Below are positions 31,926 through 38,773 of a DNA stretch of 51,340 bases, in pieces. A program made the translations under genes and the position numbers. The notes beneath the pieces were generated by a model that saw only the letters and a list, made by a program, of their open reading frames with translations, had not been told where the DNA came from and did not search any database. The stretch comes from GW2011-AR5 sp041645025 (lineage in GTDB: Archaea; Aenigmatarchaeota; Aenigmatarchaeia; GW2011-AR5): contig JBAZQV010000002.1 in the NCBI GenBank assembly GCA_041645025.1, positions 1 through 51,340 on the forward strand. The letters run 5' to 3'. How positions within the stretch are numbered: the first letter of the stretch is position 1; each line of letters starts with the position of its first letter.

Positions 31926-32639
31926 ATGGGGGAACGTGGTACAGCTTACCGAAGTGACCGAATACGACGCACGCACGCTAAGATACCTTTTCCTATTTAT
32001 CCTGGTACAACTTTCATCGGTTATGATGAATCTGGATTCTTTCCGCCAAAGACTGATGAATATGCAGCACGGTTCAAGCGAATGGTGCTTTGTGCAACAC
32101 TGTCAAATAACCCTGTTGATGGCGCAGTATTTACACATGCCACAGAACTTGCATCCTATATTCATCAGTCAGGTAGTAAACAACCACAACGATTATGGAC
32201 AGAATTAAATGGTGCTCACTCGAGAAGTCCTGTACTCAGCAAAAATAGTATTGCAGCAAGAATGGTTTGTGTAGCCAGACTTATTATGGAACTTGGCTAT
32301 ACGGGTTCTGTTGCCGCGCCTGCATATATAGACAGGTTCTGGCCAAGACAGTTTGACGGATTATTCTATTCGATTTTAGGATATTACGGCGTTAAAGATT
32401 TCGGGAACTCATTGTATATTGAACATCACGCAGATACCCATGTTCGCATTGTTAAAGATGCAGAAAGAGAGGCAAAGCATCTCTGGCACTCTCCTTCAAG
32501 GCATAGTGATCATGCAGATTCTTTTCTTGATGTTTCACCTGATGAAATTGCTCGATGTATGGCTTACATGGCAAAAAACGAAGGTGCGGAATTAAAAGGG
32601 CTGCGTGATTTTGAGTTCCGTGATACATCTTCTCTTTGA
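31926..32639 (+). CDS. RNase H-fold protein, possibly divergent RNase HII-like
   Basis: A 237-aa protein with TFIGYDESGFF, which resembles the IDESGRG start of RNase HII. A later AYIDRFWP and an EHHADTHVRIVKDAEREAKHLW segment resemble ENFADKKYPVV...KVERDREIAKL of the true RNase HII encoded next. The GRG motif is not conserved. I infer an RNase H superfamily nuclease with an altered substrate. The ATG at 31926 is chosen; a TTG two codons earlier is also open. It lies between the initiator tRNA gene (divergent) and rnhB. Confidence 0.5.
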   Translation: MGERGTAYRSDRIRRTHAKIPFPIYPGTTFIGYDESGFFPPKTDEYAARFKRMVLCATLSNNPVDGAVFTHATELASYIHQSGSKQPQRLWTELNGAHSRSPVLSKNSIAARMVCVARLIMELGYTGSVAAPAYIDRFWPRQFDGLFYSILGYYGVKDFGNSLYIEHHADTHVRIVKDAEREAKHLWHSPSRHSDHADSFLDVSPDEIARCMAYMAKNEGAELKGLRDFEFRDTSSL

Positions 32640-32745
32640 TGCCTAACAAAAATTATTTTTTCATAATGCCTATAAAGCCTTTTTCTTCAAACACTATAAT
32701 TATTGCAATGAATGTAGTTCAATATAAGCATGAGGTGGTAATACT

Positions 32746-33429
32746 TTGACAAAAATATTGGGCATAGACGAGTCCGGTAGAACTCTATGAGTACCGTTAG
32801 GCCCTGTCTGTGGTCCCATGACAATTTGTGGCTATATAATAGAACAGGATAAGCTAGCGGAGCTGAAGGGAATGGGTGTCAAGGACTCGAAGCTTCTTAC
32901 GGGGGCAAAACGCGGCGAACTTTACCCGCTTCTAAAGAAACTCGCTCATGATTTTGTTGTCCTGAAGATTTCTGCGGAGGAAATCGATAAGTTGCGCAGC
33001 GAAAGCAATCTAAATGCAATGGAAATAGAACGAATGCAGCATATTATAAACATGTTCAATCCGGACAAAGTAATAATAGACTCGCCAGAAGTGGATACTA
33101 AGAATTTTTCCAAAAAAGTAATGGCTAAGGTGAAAAACAAAAAGATGGAGATTGTAGCTGAGAATTTTGCCGATAAAAAATATCCGGTCGTGGGCGCTGC
33201 TTCCATACTGGCAAAGGTGGAACGGGACCGTGAAATAGCAAAACTGCACAAAAAATATGGCTTCTTTGGCAGCGGATATCCGAGCGACGAAATCACTATT
33301 AGGTTTTTAAAGGATTGGATTAAAAAGAATAAAGAGTTTCCCCCTTTTGTGCGCAAAAGCTGGTTCACTGCCCACTGGATAAAGGAGGAAAAAGAGCAGA
33401 AAAGTATCGGGAAATTTTTGGGCAAGTAA
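32746..33429 (+). CDS. rnhB: Ribonuclease HII, interrupted by an 18-nt BHB intron
   Basis: RNase HII removes RNA from RNA-DNA hybrids. The coding sequence is 32746-32780 joined to 32799-33429 (221 aa). GAGGTGGT precedes a TTG start. Exon 1 gives MTKILGIDESGR; the unspliced frame then hits TGA. After removal of 18 nt, the arginine codon is completed and reading continues GPVCGPMTICG. Catalytic residues are D8, E9, D106 (IIDSPEVD) and D137 (FADKKYPVV), as in archaeal RNase HII, and ILAKVERDREI follows. Without splicing, translation could start only at the ATG at 32818, which lacks D8/E9 and would be inactive. Confidence 0.9.
32781..32798 (+). other. 18-nt bulge-helix-bulge intron in rnhB mRNA
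   Basis: The sequence folds as a strict BHB motif. Outer pairs are GTC (32772-32774) with GGC (32800-32802). The central 4-bp helix is CGGT (32775-32778) with ACCG (32793-32796). The 3-nt bulges are AGA (32779-32781) and TTA (32797-32799). The inner helix is ACTC/GAGT with a TAT loop. Cutting after the second base of each bulge, the rule for archaeal tRNA-splicing endonuclease, removes exactly 18 nt and restores GR-GPV. The intron carries the in-frame TGA. Confidence 0.88.
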
Positions 33430-33469
33430 AGCAGGAGTAAATAGAAACGTTTGAATAATGATGTGAAAG

Positions 33470-33493
33470 GCGGACGAAAGCACGGTCGTCTGC
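33470..33493. other. Hairpin after rnhB
   Basis: GCGGACGA (33470-33477) pairs with TCGTCTGC (33486-33493), with one G-U pair and an 8-nt loop. It lies between rnhB and the next small gene with no U-run after it. It could be a weak terminator or an mRNA structure. Confidence 0.3.
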
Positions 33494-33511
33494 TATAGTA
33501 ATGGTGTTTGA

Positions 33512-33757
33512 ATGGGATACGATAAATTGAATTTTCATGCTTACGAGTCAATGGAAGCTGATTTGCTTCAAAGACATGAAGGCGAATATGTTGCGTTTCT
33601 TCATGGAGCGTTTGTTGGGCATGATCCAGACAGGCAAACCCTAATAGACCGTGTATATAATGAATTTAATGATGGTAACATGTTCGTAACCAAGGTTGGG
33701 GAAGAGATACCGAGAGTCAGACTTAGACGACCATTTCCAAGGATAGTTGGTGTATAA
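33512..33757 (+). CDS. Small DUF5678-like protein (81 aa)
   Basis: An 81-residue alpha/beta protein. The pattern EGEYVAFLHGAFVGHDPDRQTLIDRVYNE, ending in MFVTKVGEE, resembles small archaeal DUF5678-type domains (GKYVAxxxGxVVAxxxD...FVxKV). The function is unknown. Similar small proteins are often found next to retropepsin-like or toxin-antitoxin-like genes, but here the neighbour one base downstream is a membrane protein. Confidence 0.6.
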   Translation: MGYDKLNFHAYESMEADLLQRHEGEYVAFLHGAFVGHDPDRQTLIDRVYNEFNDGNMFVTKVGEEIPRVRLRRPFPRIVGV

Positions 33758-33758
33758 A

Positions 33759-34031
33759 ATGGGATTGAAATCTTACTTTGATGTTGAACTGAGAACAACA
33801 GTTATCTATGTGATTGTTGCTGTAGTCATGGGCTATGTTTCTATAATAATTAACCATACCGCCTTCGCGGCGCTTGCTTCTATAATAGTTATGGTGCTGC
33901 TGACATTTGTTTTGCGTGCTGTCTTTAAGATAAAGCAGGATGCAAAGTGGTGGCTGGGCAACGGAGTTATTGTCTATCTGTTCTTATGGATTATAGTGTG
34001 GACGATTTTCTACAATGCTTACATAATGTAG
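33759..34031 (+). CDS. Small three-helix membrane protein (90 aa)
   Basis: A 90-aa protein with three predicted transmembrane helices (about 12-32, 36-57 and 66-88) and the soluble turn KIKQDAKWWLGNG between the last two. I chose the ATG at 33759, 1 nt after the upstream stop, over an in-frame GTG at 33747. It is directly followed by aspS with no gap, so all three genes probably form one transcript. No function is recognised. Confidence 0.65.
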   Translation: MGLKSYFDVELRTTVIYVIVAVVMGYVSIIINHTAFAALASIIVMVLLTFVLRAVFKIKQDAKWWLGNGVIVYLFLWIIVWTIFYNAYIM

Positions 34032-35342
34032 GTGAGACTCATCAAGGCAAAAGAAACTGAAGAAAGATTTTACACAACAGACGCTGTGAAGATGGCTGGA
34101 AAGCGTGTAACTGTTTTTGGCTGGGTCCGCAAAACAAGGGACCTGGGAAGCCTGATGTTTATTGTTCTCTACGACCGGAAGGGCGAGCTCCAGGTAACAT
34201 TGAAAAAAGGCGACAAGAATTTTGAGATGGCTGGGAAAATATCCAGAGAGAGCGTCCTTAGGGTTACGGGCACTGTCACAAAAAATGAAAAGGCGCCAGG
34301 CGGAATCGAGCTTAATCCGGATGAAATAGAAGTCATTGCCAGAGCAGAGTCGCCTCTTCCTTTGGAGACAGATCCGAAAATAAAATCCGAACTGGATACT
34401 CGGATAGACAACAGATTCATTGATCTTCGCAAGAAGGAGAATGCTGCTATCTTTGTGATAAAAGACGTAATTTACAGGAGCTTCATTGAATATCTTGAGA
34501 AAGAAGGTTTCACGCTGATGCACACACCGTGCATCATTGCTGCAGCGACTGAGGGCGGTACCAATCTTTTCCCGCTTTCTTACTTTGACAAGGAAGCTTT
34601 CCTGGTGCAGAGCCCGCAGCTCTACAAGCAGATGTTGATGGCTTCTACCTTTGACAAAGTAATGATAATCACTCCGGCATTCCGCGCTGAAGAACACAAT
34701 ACAATCCGCCACCTTAATGAGTGCATTCAGATGGACATAGAGACGGCTTTCGTGAAGGACGAGGAGGGCGCGCTGAAATATGCCGAGGGTGTTATAAATT
34801 ATATTTACAGACAGGTTACTGAAAAATGCAAAGAGGAGCTGAAAGCGCTTAACAGAGAGCTGGAAGTGCCCAAACTTCCTTTCAAACGAATGACTTATGA
34901 TGATGCACTCAAGTTTCTGAAGAAGGAAGGAATTAACATAGAATGGGGCAATGACTTCACGCCAGAAGCAGAGAAGATGATAGGCAAGCATTTCAATCCT
35001 GTTATAGTAACAAAATGGCCGACAGACATACGCGCTTTCTACTCAATGCCGGAGCCGGGCAACGAAAAAATCTGCCGCGGTTATGACATGCTCATAGACG
35101 GCACGGAAGCCATGTCAGGCGCGCAGCGGGTTCATGATTACAAGCAGCTGGTTGACATATTGAAAAAGCGCGGCATGAACCCAGACAATTTCAAGTTCTA
35201 CACAGACGCGTTTAGATACGGCATACCACCCCACGCGGGCTGGAGCTTCGGTCTTGAGCGGCTGACCATGTTCATCTGCGGACTCAAGAACATCCGCGAA
35301 GCAACTTTGTGGCCTAGAGACAGAACAAGGCTGACACCATAG
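34032..35342 (+). CDS. aspS: Aspartyl-tRNA synthetase, archaeal type
   Basis: A 436-aa class II synthetase that charges tRNA-Asp (possibly also tRNA-Asn in this lineage). The N-terminal OB domain has KRVTVFGWVRKTRDLGSLMF. Class II motif 2 is FRAEEHNTIRHLNE, and motif 3 is GWSFGLERLTM. The C-terminus ATLWPRDRTRLTP is complete. A GTG start immediately follows the upstream stop. The last 19 codons recur, with only synonymous changes, at 36681-36740, which marks an insertion boundary at this gene end. Confidence 0.95.
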   Translation: MRLIKAKETEERFYTTDAVKMAGKRVTVFGWVRKTRDLGSLMFIVLYDRKGELQVTLKKGDKNFEMAGKISRESVLRVTGTVTKNEKAPGGIELNPDEIEVIARAESPLPLETDPKIKSELDTRIDNRFIDLRKKENAAIFVIKDVIYRSFIEYLEKEGFTLMHTPCIIAAATEGGTNLFPLSYFDKEAFLVQSPQLYKQMLMASTFDKVMIITPAFRAEEHNTIRHLNECIQMDIETAFVKDEEGALKYAEGVINYIYRQVTEKCKEELKALNRELEVPKLPFKRMTYDDALKFLKKEGINIEWGNDFTPEAEKMIGKHFNPVIVTKWPTDIRAFYSMPEPGNEKICRGYDMLIDGTEAMSGAQRVHDYKQLVDILKKRGMNPDNFKFYTDAFRYGIPPHAGWSFGLERLTMFICGLKNIREATLWPRDRTRLTP

Positions 35343-35395
35343 GCATCTTTTTTAGAAAGTAGCTTGTAGTCAAAGAAATGTATTATTTATCTAAA

Positions 35396-35476
35396 GATTC
35401 ATTGTTCTATAAACAATGAATCTTGGATCCCATCCTTCTTTGCGGAAAAGTCGGTGGTATACAAAGAAGATGTGAT
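35396..35476. repeat. Structured repeat, copy B
   Basis: The outer pair GATTCATTG/CAATGAATC matches copy A exactly. GGATCCCATC follows, then CTTCTTTG pairing with CAAAGAAG, and the ending GAAGATGTGAT. The second stem differs in sequence from copy A (CATCTTCC/GGAAGATG) yet still pairs, suggesting selection on structure. The inner IS605-like hairpins of copy A are missing or degenerate. Confidence 0.55.
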
Positions 35477-35515
35477 TTTGGTTCACTTGCGCTCACAAAG
35501 TGGCTTGTTTATGAT

Positions 35516-35584
35516 TGTTACAAAATTACATAAAATATGTTCAAATGTACATAACTTTAAGTACTTATGTTACAAAATTACATA
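35516..35584. repeat. 17-bp direct repeat, two copies 52 nt apart
   Basis: TGTTACAAAATTACATA occurs at 35516-35532 and 35568-35584. The second copy touches the start of the leader repeat. The 35-nt spacer contains the AT-rich inverted repeat ACATAA...TTATGT. The pair could be operator sites for the HEPN-MNT operon or a trace of an insertion. Confidence 0.5.
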
Positions 35585-35671
35585 TTGAGAACTTTGATTA
35601 ACCCTATAATTTGTCAAAGTTCACAATAAGGACTTTGAATGAAATGTATACTTATTCAAAGTCCTCTATTG
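35582..35671 (+). promoter_or_regulatory. Two-hairpin leader repeat before HEPN-MNT
   Basis: This 90-nt segment matches 28391-28479, upstream of rpoF, with only a few changes, mostly in loops. The hairpins are 35589-35622 (GAACTTTGA/TCAAAGTTC) and 35630-35664 (GGACTTTGAAT/ATTCAAAGTCC). In both places it ends less than 20 nt before the start codon of the next gene, so it may be a mobile leader or an attenuator-like element. Confidence 0.65.
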
Positions 35672-35688
35672 ACTGTTCAGGTATATGT

Positions 35689-36081
35689 ATGAGGATAGAG
35701 GAACACAGGAAGGCTTTGGAAGAGCATGAAAGGAATATCAGGAGATGTATAGATGATGGAATGGAGAAAAATCAAAGAAATATTGGATATAATATATCTC
35801 AGGCAAGCATAGAGATGCTATCAATATACTTGTTGAAACTTAAACTTGTGCAGGTTTCTATAAATTTTGACCACAGGATTTTCAAGCATTCAAAGTCCAT
35901 ACGAGAAAAACTGGTTTTTGATTTTCCCAGAAAGACAGAAATAATGGATCTTATGAGAAAAATTGAGGAAAAAAGAAATATTCTATGCTATGGCAAAAGG
36001 AAGTCCGAAAAAGAAATTGTCGAAATGCTGGCGTTTTATAATAACCTTAAGGAAATTGTTGGTGAGTTACATGAAGAATGA
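35689..36081 (+). CDS. HEPN-domain protein of a HEPN-MNT pair
   Basis: A 130-aa all-helical protein. FDHRIFKHSKSI and EEKRNILCYGKRKSEKEIVEM match the layout of HEPN proteins paired with minimal nucleotidyltransferases. HEPN toxins are RNases, but I do not see an unambiguous RX4-6H catalytic motif. I chose the ATG after the leader repeat; the longer frame would read through that repeat. Its stop overlaps the MNT start by 11 nt, typical of the TA arrangement. Confidence 0.72.
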   Translation: MRIEEHRKALEEHERNIRRCIDDGMEKNQRNIGYNISQASIEMLSIYLLKLKLVQVSINFDHRIFKHSKSIREKLVFDFPRKTEIMDLMRKIEEKRNILCYGKRKSEKEIVEMLAFYNNLKEIVGELHEE

Positions 36082-36667
36082 TAGAATAGCTTATGCTGCT
36101 GCATTCTGCTCTTTTTTGATTGAAAGAGCTGAAAATATAAGATCTGTTATATTGTTTGGCTCCGTAAGTCGCAAAGATGCAGACAGGGAGAGTGACATAG
36201 ACATTTTCATAGACACAATGTCAGAGAGCACCAGAATAAACAAGATACTGAATGAGTTCTACAAATCTAAAATAAATGAGCTCTGGAAACTCAAAGGAAT
36301 AAAAAATCCTATATCATTGATTGTTGGCAACATAGAAAATAAAGAATGGACTGATCTAAAAAGAAGCATAATAACTGATGGAATAATTTTATTTGGCAAA
36401 TATAAATCAGAACCCGAAAAATTAAGGCATTATACGCTCTTTTCTTACAGAAACATAAAAGATGCAAAAAAGAGGGTGAACCTCCATAGAAAGCTGTTCG
36501 GTTATAATATCAGTGATAAACATTATACTGGTATTGTATCAAAATCAAACGGCATAAGACATGGCAGTGGCAGTTTTTCAGTCCCTATAGAGAATTACAA
36601 AGAAGTTCGTGAGATATTCAGGAAGATGAAAATAACACCAGAAATAATAGAGATATGGATAGGATAA
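36071..36667 (+). CDS. Minimal nucleotidyltransferase (MNT-type antitoxin)
   Basis: A 198-aa protein with an N-terminal nucleotidyltransferase core (SVILFGSVSRKDADRESDID, GS at 30-31, metal-binding D42 and D44) and a third strand (IKNPISLIVG). A C-terminal domain of about 90 residues continues to the end. MNT antitoxins adenylylate the partner HEPN toxin. The catalytic residues are present. The start overlaps the HEPN gene. Only 13 nt separate its stop from the aspS fragment. Confidence 0.85.
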   Translation: MKNDRIAYAAAFCSFLIERAENIRSVILFGSVSRKDADRESDIDIFIDTMSESTRINKILNEFYKSKINELWKLKGIKNPISLIVGNIENKEWTDLKRSIITDGIILFGKYKSEPEKLRHYTLFSYRNIKDAKKRVNLHRKLFGYNISDKHYTGIVSKSNGIRHGSGSFSVPIENYKEVREIFRKMKITPEIIEIWIG

Positions 36668-36680
36668 TCCCATTTATTTC

Positions 36681-36740
36681 CTAAAGAACATCCGCGAAGC
36701 GACGCTGTGGCCTAGAGACAGAACAAGACTTACACCATAA
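36681..36740 (+). pseudogene. Duplicate 3' end of aspS
   Basis: This fragment encodes LKNIREATLWPRDRTRLTP and a stop, identical in protein to the end of aspS. It differs at six synonymous third or first positions and in the stop codon (TAA for TAG). Homology begins exactly at the Leu-Lys codons and continues past the stop into the terminator repeat. It is a relic of an aspS end, not an expressed gene. Confidence 0.9.
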
Positions 36741-36797
36741 GCCTCTTTCTTTGGTAAAGAAAGACCCTTGGGAGAAAGAAACATATTATTTATTTTG
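36741..36797 (+). terminator. Terminator-like repeat after the aspS relic
   Basis: CTTTCTTT-GGT-AAAGAAAG is followed by ACCCTTGGGAGAAAG and TATTATTTAT. It is nearly the same as the repeat after rpoF (28821-28879) and is homologous to the diverged copy after the intact aspS (35343-35390). Confidence 0.55.
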
Positions 36798-36818
36798 GTT
36801 TACTGCCGTTCACTATAT

Positions 36819-36863
36819 TCACTTGCTGAACTCGCCGATCTCTGGTTTTATGATTTCTGCCAT
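36819..36863 (-). pseudogene. Duplicate 3' end of the YbaK-family gene
   Basis: On the minus strand this reads MAEIIKPEIGEFSK and a TGA stop. It matches the last 14 residues of the gene at 38186-38644 (MAEIIKPEIDEFSK) with one Asp-to-Gly change and otherwise synonymous differences. It faces the aspS relic, with 78 nt between the two stops. Together they look like an old convergent aspS/ybaK junction. Confidence 0.88.
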
Positions 36864-36985
36864 AAGCTCCTTTCTTCGCAAGAAAGTAGCTTGCAGTCAA
36901 AAGAACAAAAGTAACTTGTTTACGAAAAACAAAGCCATCTTCAGACAACAGCCCTTTTTATATCAAAATAACACATAGATTACTT
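36864..36985. other. Gap with terminator-like relative and promoter
   Basis: CTTTCTT-CGC-AAGAAAG and TAGCTTGCAGTCAAA (36873-36902) resemble the sequence right after the intact aspS (35352-35377). TTTATATC at about 36957 is a likely TATA box, roughly 28 nt before the ATG at 36986, suggesting a leaderless transcript. Confidence 0.45.
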
Positions 36986-38167
36986 ATGCCTAAAAGCAAC
37001 ATACCTTCTACAAAGTCATTTTTATTTATTATAGGAATGTTTTTTGTTATCGGAGGGCTTTTCAACTTCATGCAGAGTCCTGTTTTAATTACAGGGATGG
37101 CGTCAGATGACTGCATCCCGACCTTTACAACATGCAACGACGACAATGTTTACCAGCATTATGAAAACTGCGATGGCGAAAACATAGAGTACTGCCAGAA
37201 TGGTTGCAGCGGCGGCGCGTGTGCCTCTTGGTATAACACGACACCCACACCGTTGCCAAATCAAACCGTTCCGTTACCTAACCAGACAAAACCACTACCA
37301 AATCAAACTAATCCGGAATGCATTCCTACTGCTACAACATGCAACGGCAATTATGTTTACCAGCACTATGAAAACTGCGGTGGACAAAATATACAATATT
37401 GTCCATATGGATGCAGCGGTGGTGCATGTGTCTCTTTTTATAACACGACACCTAAAAATACGACTAACGGTACCACACCAGAGACGTTTATACCAACTTC
37501 AGCATGTATTGATAGTGATGGCGGAAAAAATTACTTCCAGAAAGGCACTTTGGTCGCCTATACGAGTGATGCACCCTTTCCTATTATGAAAGTAGACTAC
37601 TGCATAAATTCTAATAAATTAAGGGAAATGTATTGTGATAATTCTGTTAAAAATTTTGGTTCGCTTCCTAAGGAAGAAAGTTACGTGTGCCCGAATGAAT
37701 GCCAAAACGGGGCTTGTGTTGTCAATAGTACAAACTCAACACCTTCATGCATTCCGACATATACGTCGTGCAACGGCAATTATGTTTACCAGCACTATGA
37801 AAACTGCGGCGGTCAAAATAAAAAGTATTGCCCATATGGATGTGATGATGGATTGTGCGTCTCTTCTAATGGAACAGCCCCGCCCTCTAATCAAACTGCT
37901 CCTCCAACCCCAAACTCATGCCAGAATAGCTGCGGTGCAAAATCAGGCAATTGTTGGTGCGATTCAATATGTGTAATGTACGGTGATTGCTGCTCTGACT
38001 ATGACCAAGAGTGTGGCGGAACAGGTCTTGCGTCTTCACCGAGCTCTTCAAGTACCAATTCAGGCTCGTGTCAGAATATGTGCGGCGTAAATTCAGGCAG
38101 CTGCTGGTGCGATGTATTGTGTAAAAAATATGGCGACTGCTGTCCTGATTATGCTGAAAAATGCTAG
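36986..38167 (+). CDS. Secreted protein with Cys-rich repeats and two somatomedin-B-like domains
   Basis: A 393-aa protein with an N-terminal hydrophobic signal or anchor (about 11-29). Three copies of a Cys-rich unit (CNGNYVYQHYENCGGQN ... YCPYGC) are separated by Asn/Thr/Pro linkers such as PLPNQT. At the C-terminus two domains (about 314-346 and 361-393) read CWCDxxCxxYGDCCxDYxxxC, the somatomedin-B signature. There is no C-terminal membrane helix. It is probably a surface or secreted binding protein. It sits between the ybaK relic and the intact ybaK gene, so it is likely a recent insertion. Confidence 0.8.
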   Translation: MPKSNIPSTKSFLFIIGMFFVIGGLFNFMQSPVLITGMASDDCIPTFTTCNDDNVYQHYENCDGENIEYCQNGCSGGACASWYNTTPTPLPNQTVPLPNQTKPLPNQTNPECIPTATTCNGNYVYQHYENCGGQNIQYCPYGCSGGACVSFYNTTPKNTTNGTTPETFIPTSACIDSDGGKNYFQKGTLVAYTSDAPFPIMKVDYCINSNKLREMYCDNSVKNFGSLPKEESYVCPNECQNGACVVNSTNSTPSCIPTYTSCNGNYVYQHYENCGGQNKKYCPYGCDDGLCVSSNGTAPPSNQTAPPTPNSCQNSCGAKSGNCWCDSICVMYGDCCSDYDQECGGTGLASSPSSSSTNSGSCQNMCGVNSGSCWCDVLCKKYGDCCPDYAEKC

Positions 38168-38185
38168 ATACAAACAGAATATTTT

Positions 38186-38644
38186 TTATTTGCTAAATTC
38201 GTCGATTTCTGGTTTTATGATTTCTGCCATGTCCCGCGAGCTCATGTTTATCGAAATCTCATGAAGCCCGGCGTTGAAGTTCACTGTCTGGTTATCGAGA
38301 ATATGACGGTCCATGAAAACCTGCAGGCCGAACAAATTGCCGAAGGGATGGACACTTCCCACCTCGCAGCCGGTCATGCGAAAAACGTCTTCGGCGCTGG
38401 CAAGTTTTGCTTTTCCTATTTTTTGTCGAAGACGGTCAAAATCTATTTTTTTGTCACCGGGCACCAAAATCAGAAAGAAGCCTTTTTCGGATTTCACGAC
38501 CATTGCCTTTACGCCGCTGCTCAAAGGCACGCCGCGTATGCGCGCAGCTTGCTCTGAAGTATAGACGCGCTCGTGAGTGAGAACTTTATATTCTATATCG
38601 TGTTTGTCAAGCAGATTTTTCAATGATTCGACTTCTGATTCCAT
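38186..38644 (-). CDS. YbaK/ProX-family aminoacyl-tRNA deacylase
   Basis: A 152-aa YbaK-fold protein. It has VLTHERVYTSEQAARIRGVP, the catalytic-region Lys in GVKAMVVKSEKGFFLILVPG, GCEVGSVHPFGNLFGLQVFMD and FNAGLHEISI. The family hydrolyses mischarged tRNAs such as Cys-tRNA-Pro or Ala-tRNA-Pro. Length is normal. The last 14 codons are duplicated at 36819-36863. It is convergent with the somatomedin-B-like gene and, ancestrally, probably with aspS. Confidence 0.9.
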   Translation of the reverse strand: MESEVESLKNLLDKHDIEYKVLTHERVYTSEQAARIRGVPLSSGVKAMVVKSEKGFFLILVPGDKKIDFDRLRQKIGKAKLASAEDVFRMTGCEVGSVHPFGNLFGLQVFMDRHILDNQTVNFNAGLHEISINMSSRDMAEIIKPEIDEFSK

Positions 38645-38773
38645 AAATAATTATAGTAAAAAAGAGATTAAAATACAAACTAAGCCCAAATAAATACTTG
38701 CTTTCCAATTATGGTCGTTTTTTGTCCCTAATTATCTTTTTATTCGGGAAAATCCAATAAAATCCTAGTGCAT

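Larger units (their letters stand above)
35343..36740 (+). mobile_element. Insertion at the aspS 3' end carrying a HEPN-MNT module
   Basis: The segment lies between the intact aspS and a second copy of its last 60 nt. The duplication continues about 50 nt past the stop, through the terminator-like sequence. Inside are repeat copy B, a 17-bp direct repeat, the two-hairpin leader repeat and the HEPN-MNT gene pair. No integrase gene is inside. This resembles integration into a gene end with restoration of the gene. Confidence 0.6.

Noticed and set aside
32788..32790. The in-frame TGA in rnhB as a selenocysteine codon or stop read-through
   Set aside because: The codons around it (TLxVPL) have no counterpart in RNase HII and would split the GRG motif, whereas removal by BHB splicing restores the exact family sequence. 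No selenocysteine-insertion-like hairpin was noticed nearby.
32818..33429. RNase HII starting at the ATG at 32818 as the real gene
   Set aside because: That start drops IDESGRGP, which holds two of the four catalytic residues. The upstream exon has a good ribosome-binding site.
35611..35688. A longer HEPN protein starting inside the leader repeat
   Set aside because: The extra 26 codons are encoded by the hairpin repeat that also precedes rpoF, so they are not coding. The ATG at 35689 follows the repeat.
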